In this document: positions 33,073 through 46,600 of the stretch, in pieces | Layout of the letters: every line of letters starts with the position of its first letter | How positions within the stretch are numbered: the first letter of the stretch is position 1 | Origin: Lyophyllum atratum | Lineage: Eukaryota > Basidiomycota > Agaricomycetes > Agaricales > Lyophyllaceae | NCBI GenBank assembly: GCA_014905825.1 | Contig: JACGCN010000009.1 | Coordinates: 1,732,021 to 1,796,020 of the forward strand | Reading direction: 5' to 3' | Length of the DNA stretch: 64,000 nt | Notes under the pieces: generated by a model | What the model was told of the DNA's origin: nothing | Database searches by the model: none | Seen by the model: only the letters and a program-made list of their open reading frames with translations | Translations under genes and position numbers: made by a program

Positions 33073-35296
33073 ATGCCCCCGAAATCCCTGCCAAATGGCA
33101 GCGCTGCTACGCCCATAGAGGTCTCTTCGTTGCCCCCAATCGTTGGAATCAACTTTGGCAACTCGTATGCTTCGATTGCTGTCTTCACGAAGGTAAGAAA
33201 ACTTTTTCGGGGCGGCTAAAGATGTGAATTGGTCGAGCTAACAGATTCTCAGGAAGGTGTAGCTGAGTGTATCGCGAACGAGGATGGAGAACGCCAGATT
33301 GCATGTGCGATCTCGTTTTTCGGCGAAGAAATTGTGAGTTATGCTCCTTTTTTCCCCATCAGACTCGCGAATTTCAGGTTCGCTACTCGTCAATGGGCCT
33401 TTTCTTGTGCTGGCGCGAGGCAAAAAGTGGGAGAGCGCATTGGCTGGGCCCGAAATCTCATGCGCAGAACTGCCCAATATCTGAATTATGACCGATCCAT
33501 CTAACCCTAATTGATCAACAGTACATTGGCAACCAAGCGACGCACCAGCTCGTCAAGAACTCGAAGAATACGATTACTGGGTTCCGTAATCTACTTGGGA
33601 AAAAGTGTGTGCCAAAGTCTTGCGCTCGAGATGAGGTTTCTGACCAAGCTGCAGGTTCTCGGAAATATCGCAGTCGCAATCCACCAAATCGGCTCCGGTA
33701 ATTCAACACCCAGACATCCCGGACGAGCCAGCCTACAAGGTCCAGATTCTCCAGCCGGCCCCGTCGCCACTACCCCAGAGCACGCACACCTCCAGCTTCA
33801 ACACACCCGCAGCCTCTCACGCACCTACACCGCGTTCTGAACCCGTGCCTGGCGAGCGCATCCTCACCGTGTCCGAGATCAACACCATGTTCATCGCATC
33901 CCTGGTAGAGTCTGCAGAGAACTTCCTCGGCAAAAAGGTGCAAGGCGCCGTGATCACCGTCCCCACCTCCTTCTCCGAGACCCAAAAAGACGCCCTCGAG
34001 AAGGCGGCTGCTAACGCTGGCGTCCACGTTCTCCAGCTTCTTGACGAGGCCGGTGCTGCCGCCGTCACCACCACCGCCGACATCTGGGCTGCCGACCTCC
34101 CCTCCGACCGCACCCAGCTCATCGTCGACCTCGGCAGCTCCTCCCTCTCCCTCACCCTCCTCTCCATCCGCTCCGGCCTCGCCTTCGTCCTCGCCTCCTC
34201 CTACACCATCTCCGTCGGTGGCGACCAGATCGACGAAAAACTCATCAAATTCTTCGCCGCCGACTTCACCAAAAAGACCAAAGTACCCCTCACCGTCTGC
34301 CCCGCCACCGAGATCTCCGACCAACGCGCGGAGGCCCGCTTCCGCCTCGCCATCGAGCACACCAAACGCACCATCTCCGCCTCCCCCGGCGCCGCCACCT
34401 GCTCCGTCGAGTCCCTCAAAGACGGGGTAGACTACACCGGCTCCATCAACCGCCTCCGCTTCGACCTCGTCGTGCGCCCCGTCTACGCCGCCGTCTCCAG
34501 CGCCGTCTCCGCCCTCCTCGAGAGCGCCCAGGTCGACGCACACCACGTCGACGAGATCGTGTACGTCGGCGGCTCCGCGTCCCTCCCCGGGCTGGACGAG
34601 ACCCTGTGCGCTGCGGGCTTCTCGGAGGACGTGGGCACGCCCTTCGCCCGTGGCACTGTCGTGGGCGGCGGCGTGGGTGACCCTACGACGGTGCTGGCTA
34701 GGGGGTGTGCTGTCCAGGGCGCGCTTCTGGCTGCTATCCCGGACGATGAGACGCACAAGGAGCTGAGGGGGGCGTATGAGCGGGGATCGAAGAGTAACCA
34801 AGTACAAGCGACGAGCCGGACGCTCGGGGTGTTAGTCCCGAGCGCGGGTGCGGAGGGCGATATGGGGGGTGTCTGGATCCCGGTGGTGCATAAGGAGACG
34901 GCGCTGCCGGCGCGCCGGGTAGTGCGGTTTGATGTTGAGTTGGCGGAAGAGGCGAAGGGGCAGCTGGCGTTTGAGGTGTGGGAGGTGGCGGAGTCGATCC
35001 GGGTTGAGAAGATCATGCCCGAGGCGGATGAGGAAGACGAAGAGGAGGAGGAAGAGCCGGAGGAGGTGGAGGTGAAGCATCGGGTTGTGAAGAAGGAGGT
35101 GTTCTTGGGGGCCGTGCTTCTGGAGGCGAAGCTGGGCATCAAAACGAAGGGGAAGGGGAAGGATGCGGGGAAGACGTTTACGGCTGTTGAGGTGCAGTTC
35201 ATTGTTGAGGGTAATGGGGCGTTGAAGGTTGATGTGAAGGAAGTGGGCGAGGGCGGTGCGACTGGGAGCCTTAGAGTGGCTGCTCCCGGTTCATGA
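33073..35296 (+). CDS. SSZ1: Ribosome-associated Hsp70-like protein Ssz1
   Basis: Atypical Hsp70 that pairs with the J-protein Zuo1 in the ribosome-associated complex to help fold nascent chains. Exons 33073-33192, 33253-33333, 33522-33604 and 33655-35296 give 641 residues. The nucleotide-binding domain shows GINFGNSYASIAVF (phosphate 1; the canonical Hsp70 GIDLGTT is altered as in Ssz1), VQGAVITVPTSFSETQKDAL, VLQLLDEAGAAAV, LIVDLGSSSLSLTLL and IVYVGGSASLPGL. The substrate-binding part is short and lacks the helical lid, as expected for Ssz1; an acidic Glu run is inserted near residue 565. A Pro/Ser-rich insertion precedes GERILTVSEI. Several hundred codons of open frame on the opposite strand are shadows of biased codon use. 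Confidence 0.92.
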
Positions 35297-38123
35297 TCGG
35301 TTGCCGGTTAGAGATGTCCTTTCCGTTTTCTTATAGAGTAGTGAGTTTATGACTCTTGCATTTTGGATCACTACACCCGCATTGTCCTTCGTACATATGA
35401 AGCTGTATACAGGCACTTCCTTCATGTTAGAGAACCTGCGCCTAGCGTCAGTGGACCCGATACCGATGCACCTGAGAGATCAAAGTTGCACTACCACTAT
35501 TTCCAAGACATCTCCACCACCGCCGCCCAAAGCCCTCCCGCAAATCTAGCCTCAACTCCAGCGGGTGAAGCCCCAGTGTATAAAACTAGAACCCTCCCTC
35601 GACGGCCATACAGCATCCAGAGCGTCCACCCCGGCCGTTCCTGATTTCATCTCCTCGGCGCTGATCCGTTCGCCAGTTCCAGACTCAGCCGACATCGACC
35701 AGAACCAGAAGCCATCCTCGCTTCCACCCGAGTGGGTCCCCGACACTTGTAAAACTGAGCAACGCCTCCTCCACATCAAAGTACCCGCAGCCCTCCTCGC
35801 CATCCCGACAAGCGCGCTCGTGATCATCAATCACCATGCGCGCCAAGGTGAAGTCGGTATCGGGGTATCAGGACGATGAATCTGACGCGTCAGTCAGTCT
35901 AGCATTAGCGGGGGACACGACACAACAGCAGGACCGTAATGGGTAAGTACCTGAAAGCGGCGCAAAGACCTGGATAGGCAGAGAGTCTCGAATGAAAAAA
36001 AACGCGTCTTTGTCGTTTATTCTAGAACGGTGGGTTCTTCGGGCCTGGGCCCCTGGAAGGTGGGGCGTGCGACTTTCCACTCTTACCTTATCTTGGACAA
36101 GGCGGGCGGCGGATATCCTGGTATGTACATGGACATAAGCATCTGGCAGGCTAGAGCTTTTCATACACGACACGTCGGAACGTGCGTATGTACGACTTGT
36201 ACCTGTACATGATGATCATCGCTCCTAGGCGTACCTGGCCTGGGGACGTCACGTCGAAAAGTGAGATGAACAATATGGACATGGACAGTCACATACCGAG
36301 GCACATTGGTGCATACCCGTACCCACCCGGTCACTGGCAGCTGAGGGGGTACGTATGAAGGAACGCGACGCGACGCCACCGCGTTTTTGTTATCGGACGG
36401 GTGGGCTTGGGTCGGGGCTGAGCAGCAGCTTATAGTATTAGTATGTTGGGCAGGCACGCATCGGGACTTCACGATGCCCGATATGACTGGAGTGGAGTGC
36501 GGAACTAGGCACGCGTTCAGTTTTAGTTTAGGTGGCGAACACGAGGTTCGCGGCGGGGGTTAGGAGGGGGAGGGACGGTCGTTCTTGGTGGTTCTGAGTA
36601 CGTCGCCCAGGCCCCGTCGCTCCGGCGGGCCTGGGCAGGCTGAGTGGATTCGGAGGAGATCCGTGATTGGTGGGGCACGCGTCGAGCGCCTCATGTTTTG
36701 AAAAGGCACCTATAGGCGTTAAGGTTCTTATTTGGCGAGGGCTAGTAGAGGGATATTCGACCTGGAAGCGTTGACATCTGAACCTGTACGCGCGAGACCC
36801 GTGTACACAGCAGTAGCCTGAACGTATGGCAGAGCACCCAGGGCAAATCTGCAGGATCTGTAAGTCCAAGGCCAACCTGCGACGCGTCCTTATCACTATC
36901 ACGGCTCATTAGCGCCGGCCGCATGTCCGTTCCGTGCAGCGACCCTGATTAAAGCTTGACTATTTATAATCCCGTCCCTAATTGAGGAGGTGGTCGAGAA
37001 TAACAGGACGACGTTGACGTTAATCCGGGGGTGATGATGTCGTTGAATGTTGATGCAGAGTGCTGAATCACGGTTTCATCAATATCGTGATGTTCATAGT
37101 TCTGAACATGGGCAGAACTCTCGAGCGCAGAAGACGACCGCCAGTGTTCGAAAAGGAAAGAAGGTCACATCTATCGTACGATCCCTTTATTAAGAATACT
37201 CGCGTGAGAAGTGGTGGAGGACAGGTGACTTTCCGTGGGTTTTATGCCCAGCGCGCATCCCGTTGTTGTTGGAACCTATGGTATATGGCACATGTCGAGC
37301 CAGGATAGCGACCTGATGCAAACATATCTCCGGACCCCATACATCTACCATCGATTATGCTGAGACTATAGCACATATCGCACCGACCTTGTCCTGGTGG
37401 AAGCAGCACATATCGGCCGACATCGATAGGCTTGCATGGCTTCCTCGAGATGACGAACATGCTCTTCGTGTCAATTCGGCAGTGAAGAAGACCAGGAAGC
37501 GATAAGGCTATTGAGCGGATACAGAAGCCCGGAACGCACCGGCATGAAGTGATATGAAACGTCCACATGTAGACCCCGAGAATGTTAATGAACCTCTGAA
37601 GGCAGGGAGAGACTTGGATTGATGCAGAACTGACACTGACACTTTCGCGTTCGTCAACTTCCCAGTTTCGACCACGTGACCCAAGTCAACATACCAGCAA
37701 CCATGATCCCTTCACTCGTACGACGACGAGCGGTACACGCCGCAGCCTCGTGTAAAGCCCGTCGCGTCCGCGCAGGCAACCCAATCGCCACAAGCATCGA
37801 ATCGCCGCGTCGAGGGTAAAAACTACTCTATACGCCTAAAGGTCCTTCTATGCCCGATCACGGCCCAACGCAGACACCCGCGTACCTGCCTGCCACCTGC
37901 ATCTATCTGGAGATGGATGAGGAAGGACACCATGATGTTGTCAGCACGTCCAGGGCCCGGAACGTATTCTGCACAGAGCCTTTCGAGGGTCCGGCTGTCG
38001 TAACACCAGCATACGTGGGCCGAGGGTATAAAGAGCGGAGAGGGAGACAACTGGAAGTCAGCTCAACTTCGGACGGCTTCTCTCAGTGGACGACTTCGCT
38101 GAACGCGTTCCCCCTCTCCTAAC
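35297..38123. other. Long region without a recognisable gene
   Basis: Short open frames only, for example 35,565-35,879 (+), with no recognised domain or splice pattern. Sequence from about 36,000 to 37,900 shows no repeats or RNA gene that I could identify. The last 100 bases contain a TATA box for the secreted-protein gene. Confidence 0.45.
38027..38033 (+). promoter_or_regulatory. TATA box upstream of secreted-protein gene
   Basis: TATAAAG lies 91 bp before the ATG at 38,124, in a position suited to a core promoter of a highly expressed fungal gene. Inference from sequence and distance only. Confidence 0.5.
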
Positions 38124-39870
38124 ATGCCATCCTTCTCGCGTCTGCTGACTCTCACCCTGTTAGCAATAACAGCCAATGGTAAGCCATCACCTCGAGACTC
38201 CCCCCTGCTGATAGGTACTCACCTCGTCCCTGGGTTCCAGCTGCTACTTCAGGCATCGTCCCCCCTGCACAGCGAGGTATCCCGAACACGCCTCAGGAGA
38301 TCGACGTGAATGGCACGACCACCGACACCCAGAACATCGCGGTCACCGTCCCTCTCGTCGACCAGAAGGCCGGTGCCACCGACGACGCGCCCCCGAACCA
38401 ACCTGTCCCCGACACCCTCGTCACCGCCCTCGACGGCCAGGTCGTCGATTCTGGAACCACGGTCAGCCTGCTGTCGGCGAAAGCCCGCCCCGTGGTCGAC
38501 TTGTCGAGACGCACTGTTGCGGGGTACGACCAGGTGTTCGCTGGCACGGGTACGAGGTTGACGGATAGGGACGGGTCGATCGAAGGTACCGCGTATCTCA
38601 CCTACAACCGTCGTCTCCAACGCGACATACGACGTCGACGCCTGCCTGAACTTCTGCAGTCGCGTCAACGGCTGTGGTACGTCCCTCGTCCCTCCCTCTG
38701 CCTCTGACCTGTCTTCGATCGACATCCTAACCCTGCTTCGGTGTAGTGTTCGCCAACCTGTATTATGAATATAACAACTACCTCCTCGACTTCGTCTTTG
38801 GCGAACACTCCAACCTGAAGTGCGCGGTGTACGGTGATATCCACGCTGCAGCGGAGAAGACGAACCGGGGCGGCCAGCAGTCCATCGAACCCCCAGCGGG
38901 CCTGACCTACATCCAGAACAGCAGCGGGTGGGCAGCCAAGACCCTCGCCGACCCCGCCACCCCCGACGGCTACGAGATCGTCTTCGGACCCACCAACGGC
39001 GCGAACAACGCACCAGGGGTAAGTCCATCCTCCGTCTTCTATCTCTTGTCCTAGAGCGCGATATTGACGAGTTCGACAGTACATGGGCTTCGCCTTCATC
39101 GACAAGTACGACGTGGACGCCTGCGCGGCGCTCTGCAACACACGCGGGTCCGACGGGGCTGGCGGTGCCTGCCAGTACTTCAACATCTGGCGCGCCCTCG
39201 TCAACGGCGTCCCCACCACCTATACCTGCAGCTTCGTAAGTCCCCCCTCCCCTCCCTAAACCCATTCCCACACCCAACCCCCCTCCCCCTCCTCTAGTAC
39301 TACCTCGTCGCAGACGAGTCCACCGCAGTCAATTACGGCCAAGGCGACCTCAAAGTGACCTACTCCCGCGGGTACAAGCGCAAGTCCCTCGTCATCGACG
39401 GCGGCTTCGAGGGGTACACCTGCGGCGGGGGGGACGAATTCTGCTTCGCCGCCTCCTACTCCGCCTGGATCGGCACCAGCCCCCTCGGCGGCTCCCTCGA
39501 CGCCAGCATCTTCCACTACGCGCCGTACGCCCGCACCGGGAGCAGCGTCGCCCTCCTCGGGTCTGCGAGCGGTGTGGACGCGCTGGCGGGGACGTTGATG
39601 CCGAGGGCGCCGCTGATGACCGTCGCGGGGAAGATGTATACGATCACGTTCTTCCAGTCGAGCTTGTATGCGGGGTCGGAGGCGGAGAAGGACGCGTTTA
39701 TTGATGTGTTGTGGAATGGCGCGGTTGTGAAGACGATTAGGCCGGGGTTCCAGCCGTTCACGTTTTATGAGCTTACGGTGACGGCGCGCGGGAGTGATAG
39801 GCTGGCGTTCCATGGGGGCAAGGCGCCGGCGTGGTCGTTTATTGATGATGTTAATGTGTTTGCGCTGTGA
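38124..39870 (+). pseudogene. Secreted Cys-rich protein with one-base frameshift (or sequencing error)
   Basis: Resembles a conserved secreted mushroom protein of unknown function. A signal peptide (MPSFSRLLTLTLLAITANG) is encoded in exon 38124-38178; further exons are 38241-38676, 38747-39018, 39080-39235 and 39298-39870. Hallmarks: GYDQVFAGTGT, CLNFCSRVNGCVFANLYYEY, SNLKCAVYGDIH, the run GYEIVFGPTNGANNAPG, CQYFNIW, and a C-terminal beta-rich domain ending in HGGKAPAWSFIDDVNVFAL that looks like a carbohydrate-binding jelly roll. The exons sum to 1492 nt, one more than a multiple of three. The frame breaks at 38,606-38,607, where an extra A separates EGTAYLTY from the frame encoding TVVSNATYDVDAC; without it the chain would be 496 residues. 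No splice choice repairs this. Everything else looks intact, so a recent mutation or a base-call error are both possible. Confidence 0.75.
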
Positions 39871-41364
39871 GCGGTGAGAGGGATGGTGATGGGGAGTGGA
39901 CTATAAAAAGTTTTGTTTTTTTGATTTATTTCTTACTTACGAGTATCTGGGGTTTGGGATGGGAGGCGTGATAGGTAGTACGTTCGTGTAATGTCTGATG
40001 TCGGCTCGGTTTCGGTCATGAATATCTTTTCTTTCCCTCTGTGATTGGCTGTGGGTCCATGGCGTCGTGAATTTCAAGGCCTGTAGTGTCTGATCGGACT
40101 GCGTCCACCCATCGCGAGAACGTACGTAGCAGCTGGCGGGGGGGGGGGGGGAGTACTGAAGCGATGGATAGGGTGAATAAAGGAGCGGGAGACGTTTATC
40201 GTATCTTGTATCACATCGACAGCATTCAGCCATGACCTGGACCTGACCAGAGTCTAGGGCGTCAGACACGCTGAGCCCGAGCTCTGAAAACCTCAGTGAG
40301 TCTTCCGAAAAACGCCAGTGAGCACTGAGCTGTAGATCTCGAAAAGATTTGAACAGAGGTGAACTCACGGAGAGAAGATTGGATGACCTTCGGTCGAGTA
40401 CTCATTTCAGCGGGCAAGATGTCCGGTCGAGCACAATTAGGAAGACATGAAATAGTCTGATCATCGTCAAAACACCTTATTAAATGGTTACCGACGGTCA
40501 GTACGATAAAGTAGGAGGATAGCTGTGGCCGCTCACGATGCGATTCGAGTCTAAGCTGGGATACATCCTTTGTCGACTTTCCTTGTTAATACCCATGTAC
40601 CGACATCTGATTCCCGATAGTATGTAGCGAGCTTCGTTTAAATGACCTGGGTTACTGCGTATAAGAAGCTAGCAAGAGCGCGATGCCCTACCAAAGAAAT
40701 CCAGACTCGACGAGGAGGATCAAGAGGCGATGGGCGAGGGACTACTTGTCCAGTGAAGGGACGGCGCTAACGGTCTTCCGATGGTCCTTGATCGCAACGG
40801 GATAGGGTAAGAATCTGTAGCGGAAGTTTGAGGAGTAACATAGAGAAGTTTGTAGAAGATGACTAGAATGGCAGCCGTGTCGAACAAACTGAAAGCAATC
40901 GTGTTCTAAAGCGCTCTGGAAATCATGATTGAATTGACCTGTTGTTTCAAAAAGCTACGTCGGCTCTCGACGAGTAATCTTAACGTCAGGGCGGTTAGTC
41001 GACCGGGAAAATCCAGGCATAGACGAAATAGTCCACCATTTGAGTTGATCTCTGACCTCGATAACACTATCACGCACTACCACGCATCCGGTCGTGTATT
41101 TATCCACCGTTCAAGATATAGAATGGCATTTAGAATAGTAGTAGAGTACTCATGGAGTACGTCGAATGGAAAGTTGGAGAGGTGCAGGTGGTTCAAGGGA
41201 CGAGGGAATGATCCGTTGACCTAGTAGTACTACCAGTAGAATTGGTAGACGCAAAACAAGCAGTCCTAGTGCTTCGTGCATCGTGGGAATCCTGATCACA
41301 TGCCGGGATTTTCTGCCGAGACTCAGACAGAACTTCGACGCGTCTGGACTCTGGGGTCCCCGTC
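39871..41364. other. Region without a recognisable gene
   Basis: Contains the 3' flank of the secreted-protein gene, a 14-16 base G run at about 40,138-40,152 and only short frames. Probably includes the promoter of the following gene. No RNA gene or repeat was identified. Confidence 0.45.
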
Positions 41365-43614
41365 ATGAGCAATATTCTGCAGAAGTCCATGGTACTGGGT
41401 GAGGTGGAGAATGCTGCCGAAAGGTTGCGCCGGAAAGAATTGCGTTCGCTTAGGGCAGTGGCCCAGCTTTCTGGGATTTTTTCAGTAGTCCCTCGCTACA
41501 TGCCCCACGACATTCTTAATGGTGAGTCATGTCGCCTATGACGCGCAATTCACTTCATGATGGGCTTTAGGTGAATATGAGTCTGGCGAGGATGAACCGA
41601 GAGATGCTCTGGGAGTTAAAGGTGGTGATGAGGGTGGTGTCCAGCCTGAGGACTCGGAGGAGCAGCAGGATGATAAGGATGGTCTTGATGGGAAGCACGT
41701 GTGTGAAGCGGAGGACGAGGAAGAGGAAGGGGAAAGCGACGGTGGTAGCCTTCATGGTGGAACCGAAGATGAGGACGACTACGAAGATGAGGATGGGGAG
41801 GCTGGGGGTAGTGATGGGGCTGAAAACGACGAGAGTACCGACGACGAGGTCGATGAAGAACAGCCAGTGATCGAAATACCTCGCCCAGAGTTCATCCAGG
41901 CCTGGAACAGGCTCAACTTTAGGCCCACCCGTGTTGCCTGGCGGCGACAGTTTACTGGGGTGCGAATTTGCTTCATCCTCTCCTTTTCGTCTATGTGCCC
42001 AAGGCTGATCGCAGTTGTAGACTTGTTTCGTTTGCAGCAGGAATGGCCTCCGCTGCGACTTCTCCACCCCTTCAGATGGAGCGCGCCCACGGCTCGCTTG
42101 TACGGGTTGTTACGAAGCGAAGCAGGCTTGCTCTGTCAAAGCCCATTTCGCGCTATTCGACATGCCTAAGAATCTGAATTTGACAACGAATTTCGTAAGA
42201 TGGGCCCTCAAGAATAATTGGCAGGTCCAGCCGCGTGCCCCGAGGAGGAAGACGCTATCGGTAGAGAAACGGCCACTCCTGGAACCCGAACGCAGTAACA
42301 GCAAGGCTTCGAAGTCAAAGCCTGGTCCGGGGGTCAATTCGGCCGGAAAGGTCGACGGAAAAGTGAAGGAGGTTAGGGGTGATGTTTCTGGTGGTCGCGT
42401 GAGTAGGGCGGGTTGGAAGTCCAAGGGACGGGTGGCAGGGACAGCCCAGCTTTCGGGGGGTGCGAAGTTGAGACCAAAGGTGACGGAACATTCCAAGGCC
42501 CGGGCGGCGGGCAGAGTGGTACATTCTCAGTCGAAAGACGCGATAGATGGTGTAAGCTGTTTTCACGATGCAGCCCCTTCCCAGCATCCTCTTCCTTCAG
42601 ACTCTCCCCAACCTCCTTCGCCGGTACCTGGCCCCGTGCCACCTACCGAACACACTTCGACATTGAGTATGGAAAGGGATGAGATCACTACCCGCAACAA
42701 TTTAGATGTCATGCTCGCGAATGCCGCAAACTCCCAGCGACAGAAGACTATATCTATACTTTTTAAACAAGTCGATCGCCTGCGCGAAGATCGAAACACC
42801 CTACGTCGATCCAATGAGACGATATCGCTGGAGCTCACAGGTGTTCGAGGACAGTTGGATCAGGCCCTGCTGACTATAGACGCACACCAGAATTTGGAGA
42901 AGGATCGCGTTGCCTTGCCAGTAGTTGCTTCGAGCGATGAGCGTAGTGCAGACGACGTTACGCAGCTAAAAGGGGAGTTAGCGATCTCCCAAGACCCCGT
43001 GAAGGACCTTGAAAATCAGCTCGCAGCCTCCGTTGCCTCTGTGGACATTTTGAAGGAGGATTCAAGGAAATGGAAGCTTCGTGCTGAGGAGGGAACAGAG
43101 ATGACGAAGTGGAAGGGCCGTGCGATGACGACCATGGAGGAAGTTTTGGGTGCGTTTCATATTCGATTGTCCTTTCTTTTCCCTGCCTTCATGCTGTCTC
43201 TTTGTAGGCCTTGAGCTCGACAGAGCCCGTCTGCGCCTTGCTGTCCAGAACCCCGTTGACAAGATCTACGGTCTCCTCGAGCGGCCTAGTGATGGTACTC
43301 TGCCTGCAATCAGTGGTGCAATTGCGGACATCCGCTGCGCGCTATCGAGAGATGCAGTCACAGACACGCGACAGTTGCTCGAAGGCCGGAACCCTTCGTG
43401 GCTTTATGATCCGTATAGTCGAAGGTCTGTCGTGCGTCGGGGTGATCATGGATACTCCGATGTCGAGATCGAGAGGTTTTTGGAGAGGCAGGACGTGCAT
43501 GGTGCGGGAACGGAGTCGATTATGAGTCCGTACGCCTCCAGGAAAAGGGCAGCGGTTCCGGACGAAGACGACGACGACATTCCGGGACCGTCAAAGCGGG
43601 CGCGCACTGATTGA
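41365..43614 (+). CDS. Zn2Cys6-like cysteine cluster and coiled-coil protein
   Basis: Probably a nuclear, DNA-associated protein of unknown role. Exons 41365-41521, 41571-41959, 42021-43149 and 43208-43614 join in frame to 693 residues. After a basic start and a 90-residue Glu/Asp-rich stretch, exon 3 opens with TCFVCSRNGLRC and, 14 residues on, CTGCYEAKQAC. Each half is C-x2-C-x6-C, as in fungal Zn(II)2Cys6 clusters, although the spacer between halves is long. A basic Ser/Lys-rich segment, a Pro-rich segment, and a coiled coil (residues about 380-500, with QRQKTISILFKQVDRLRED) follow. The C-terminus has an acidic DEDDDD run followed by PSKRARTD, a probable nuclear localisation signal. The acceptor at 42,020 was chosen because only it keeps the cysteine motif in frame. 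Confidence 0.7.
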
Positions 43615-46600
43615 TCGCCGTTACATATAGTTCCTCTTTCTCTGTTTTCTTTCTATGTCTTTCGTTATCGTGCTGTTTTGCTACGTTGCTGCCTGTATGT
43701 GTGCTCTGCGATAGAAAGGTATCCTCGTATAACGGTGAAAATGAAACCTGACCCGTGAGACTCGAAAGAATCAGGGAGAATGATCTGTGACGAATGGATC
43801 GTTATGAGGGCCACGCCTTCCCTGTCCTTGTACTATTATCACTCGAGCGCCAGGTCTCATGGCTTCTTCGTAAACCACCCGCACATATCCCGAACGCATT
43901 TATTACCGTCATGAAGGTACAACAAGGGAACTGCGTATCCATCAGGTAGATGCCTTCTGCTCGCCCGTTTCGATCGACCATGGCGGACCAGGTGATGAAC
44001 GCCGGGGCAGGCGCTGACGCGTAAGTCTGGCTTCCTCAGCGTGCACCTCATGCCCTCCCTTTGACACCGTGTGCAGAAATCTTCTTCTGTCTCTGTTCCT
44101 TCATCACGTCCCCTGTACCCGCTCCTCCAGCCCCAACCAAACAGTCTTCACGACCGGCGAAATCTTCAAGGCGGAGGTACGGGCATCGATATCTCGGCCG
44201 CCCGTTTTCCCTAGCCGATGTCCCCTCCTTATTCATATCAACGTTACCGTCCCTGCTGACCAAACGATAAACTAGAACAAAGCGAAGACGTAGCGTACAG
44301 CGTGAGGGGGATAGCAGTGAAGGAGTCAATCGCGCTCGCGCTTGCGCTGGAAAACTGACGCGAAACCGAAAACGAACGCACCATCCTAAGTTGGAACGCC
44401 TCGGTCGACATCCATAGCCACCTTCTCCACATCAACCTTGTCCTCGGACGTAGCTTGAAGCTCGCGTTCAGCTTGCGGAGCTCGTAAGGACGCTTCCCCC
44501 GGCCGTGTAGTTGAGATCGCACTGGAAACCGAAGCCCGTCGCAGTTGGAGACACTAAGCGCCGCGCTGGCGAAGCAGATGTTGGTAATATGGAGCTGGTT
44601 CAACGTCTTAGACATACCCCGAAACATAACAACGAACACTAGCGTACCTGTCGCGTGGAGAGGAGGCCGAACGTCCCCGCCAACCTCTCGCTCCACTTCC
44701 ATCCGCCCCTCTACCTCCGACGCCCGCATCTACCCTTCCTCCTTATCTCCCTCCCTATACCTCCCAATGTCGTAGGTCCCGCCTGAAATGAAAAACGATC
44801 AATCCTCTGCGAAGATCGTGGTCACGAAAATACCCACCTGTATGACCACAAAAACGTCCAACCCATCCCCAGCTTCTGATGAATTGCTCCTCGTTACCCT
44901 CCCCGTTGGTACCCCTCCACTTTCCGCTCCTCGAGCCCTCCGGTTGGCGGCCGTTCCTCGCGGACTGAGCGCCGTCACCCGCAACACGGGCATCCTGGTC
45001 GAGATCCGGCGGTGGCCCGATGACATAGGTGGATGAGAGGTTTCAGGGAACCAAGGTGGGCGTAGCTATCGAGCGGGTCGAACCGGAAGAGGAATGCGGA
45101 GGAGGAGGGGGTTATGGAGTAAATGGAACGACGATTCCTTCTAAGGCGATCGGTGGTGGTGTGGATGACATACGCGAGCGGGGGGCGGGGTCTGAATCCG
45201 GGAGTGTACGACGATGGGGGCGTGGGACGGATGAGAAAACGGTGCGTAGGCGGTTATGCCTCGCCAGCACTGGGCGTACTGGAGCACTTGCTCCCGGGTC
45301 TCTCGGGCGCGGAGATATCGTTCCGGAGATGGATGTCTGACCCTAGTGACCAGGGTTCGTCGATGTCGATAACGACGTCTGGGTCCTTGACGGCAGCATG
45401 CAAGTGCGGTGGGGACAGGATGAAGCTTAAGGAGACCCGCAGTCTGGGCTTCGAGATATTGGAGCCGTCGATGACGGGGGCGCTCTCGCGGCGGTCCTTC
45501 CGGTCCAGCATCGGGCTCGTCTTGTGCCGTCGTTGTGATCATGGCACCTGAGGCTGTGGTAGCGGCCATGCCTATGCAAACTGCTCTTCATTGTCCGTAC
45601 GAGCCGTAGATACCTCGAGAATCTATCTTCTCATCCCACTCAGCATATTAGTTGGCTATGTGGATGGTGAAGGTTGGTTGTCGGCCTAAGAGAAGGTTGT
45701 TACAAATAAGAAATTACTGAACGAACACAAAAACAACCACTGCAACGCACCGTTATTCAACGCCTCAGACGTAGCCACCTCCTTTGTGTTCCAATATAAG
45801 CGACATGCGCCTGTTCAGCAGCTCCCCGCATCGCCTATGACATTTAGACAACCTTTTTGGTGGCTCACAGACTTTGAGCTCGTCGTTTACTCGTGAATGG
45901 CAACTTGGTAAGAACAGAATGCCACCCTTGAACAAGGACCACCATCACGTCAGATGGTGTCCGGCGTCTGGCCTCTCCGTGGCTCAAGGGACTAGTACCC
46001 GTTGTCGGGGAAGCCAACAGACGTCCTCGCCTGTCGTGGGCGAGGTGAACCCGAGCTTGTAGACCGCAAGCATGGGGTTGTGCCACTCGCGTGGTCACCC
46101 TGTTGCAGACAGCAACGTCCCCGAGCACTCGCCGGGGCCATGGTGCTAGTAGTCACACACTGTGTATTCCTTCCTACCACAGGAGGTCGGAGCGTCTAGT
46201 TACGTTCCCAAATGAGATGGTACCTGCTTGCGACCACCTCTGGAAGCCTGAACGGAGACGCCGTCACGGGTTGTCAAAGCCATATTCCCACGTCTGAATT
46301 TCGGTGCGATGGTGAGCTTTGCGACAGGGGAGAGACTCCTTCCAGGTCAACCTCTCGTAGAGTCCATCCCCCCTCCCTACGGGCAGTGCCCAAGATCTCC
46401 CCCCCACGAGACACATGCCACCTCATGCCGCCTCATGCCTAAAGTGGCACGTGAGCATTCCTGCACGGATTGAAAGGGCCCCCCTAGACAAAGACGATGG
46501 TCCCATTATCTACGCCCCTCGCTCCTTTTTAAACCTCCATCCCCCCCTCGAGTTGAGCCAAACTGCCGTCCGCATCTCAACCCGCACCCGCCCCCTCGAA

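Noticed and set aside
33770..35202. Long open frames on the minus strand opposite SSZ1
   Set aside because: Shadow frames caused by strong third-position C bias in the Hsp70 gene; no domains and no splice or start context.
40138..40152. Long G run as a G-quadruplex or regulatory element
   Set aside because: A single homopolymer with no neighbouring G tracts; likely slippage or a sequencing-prone site.
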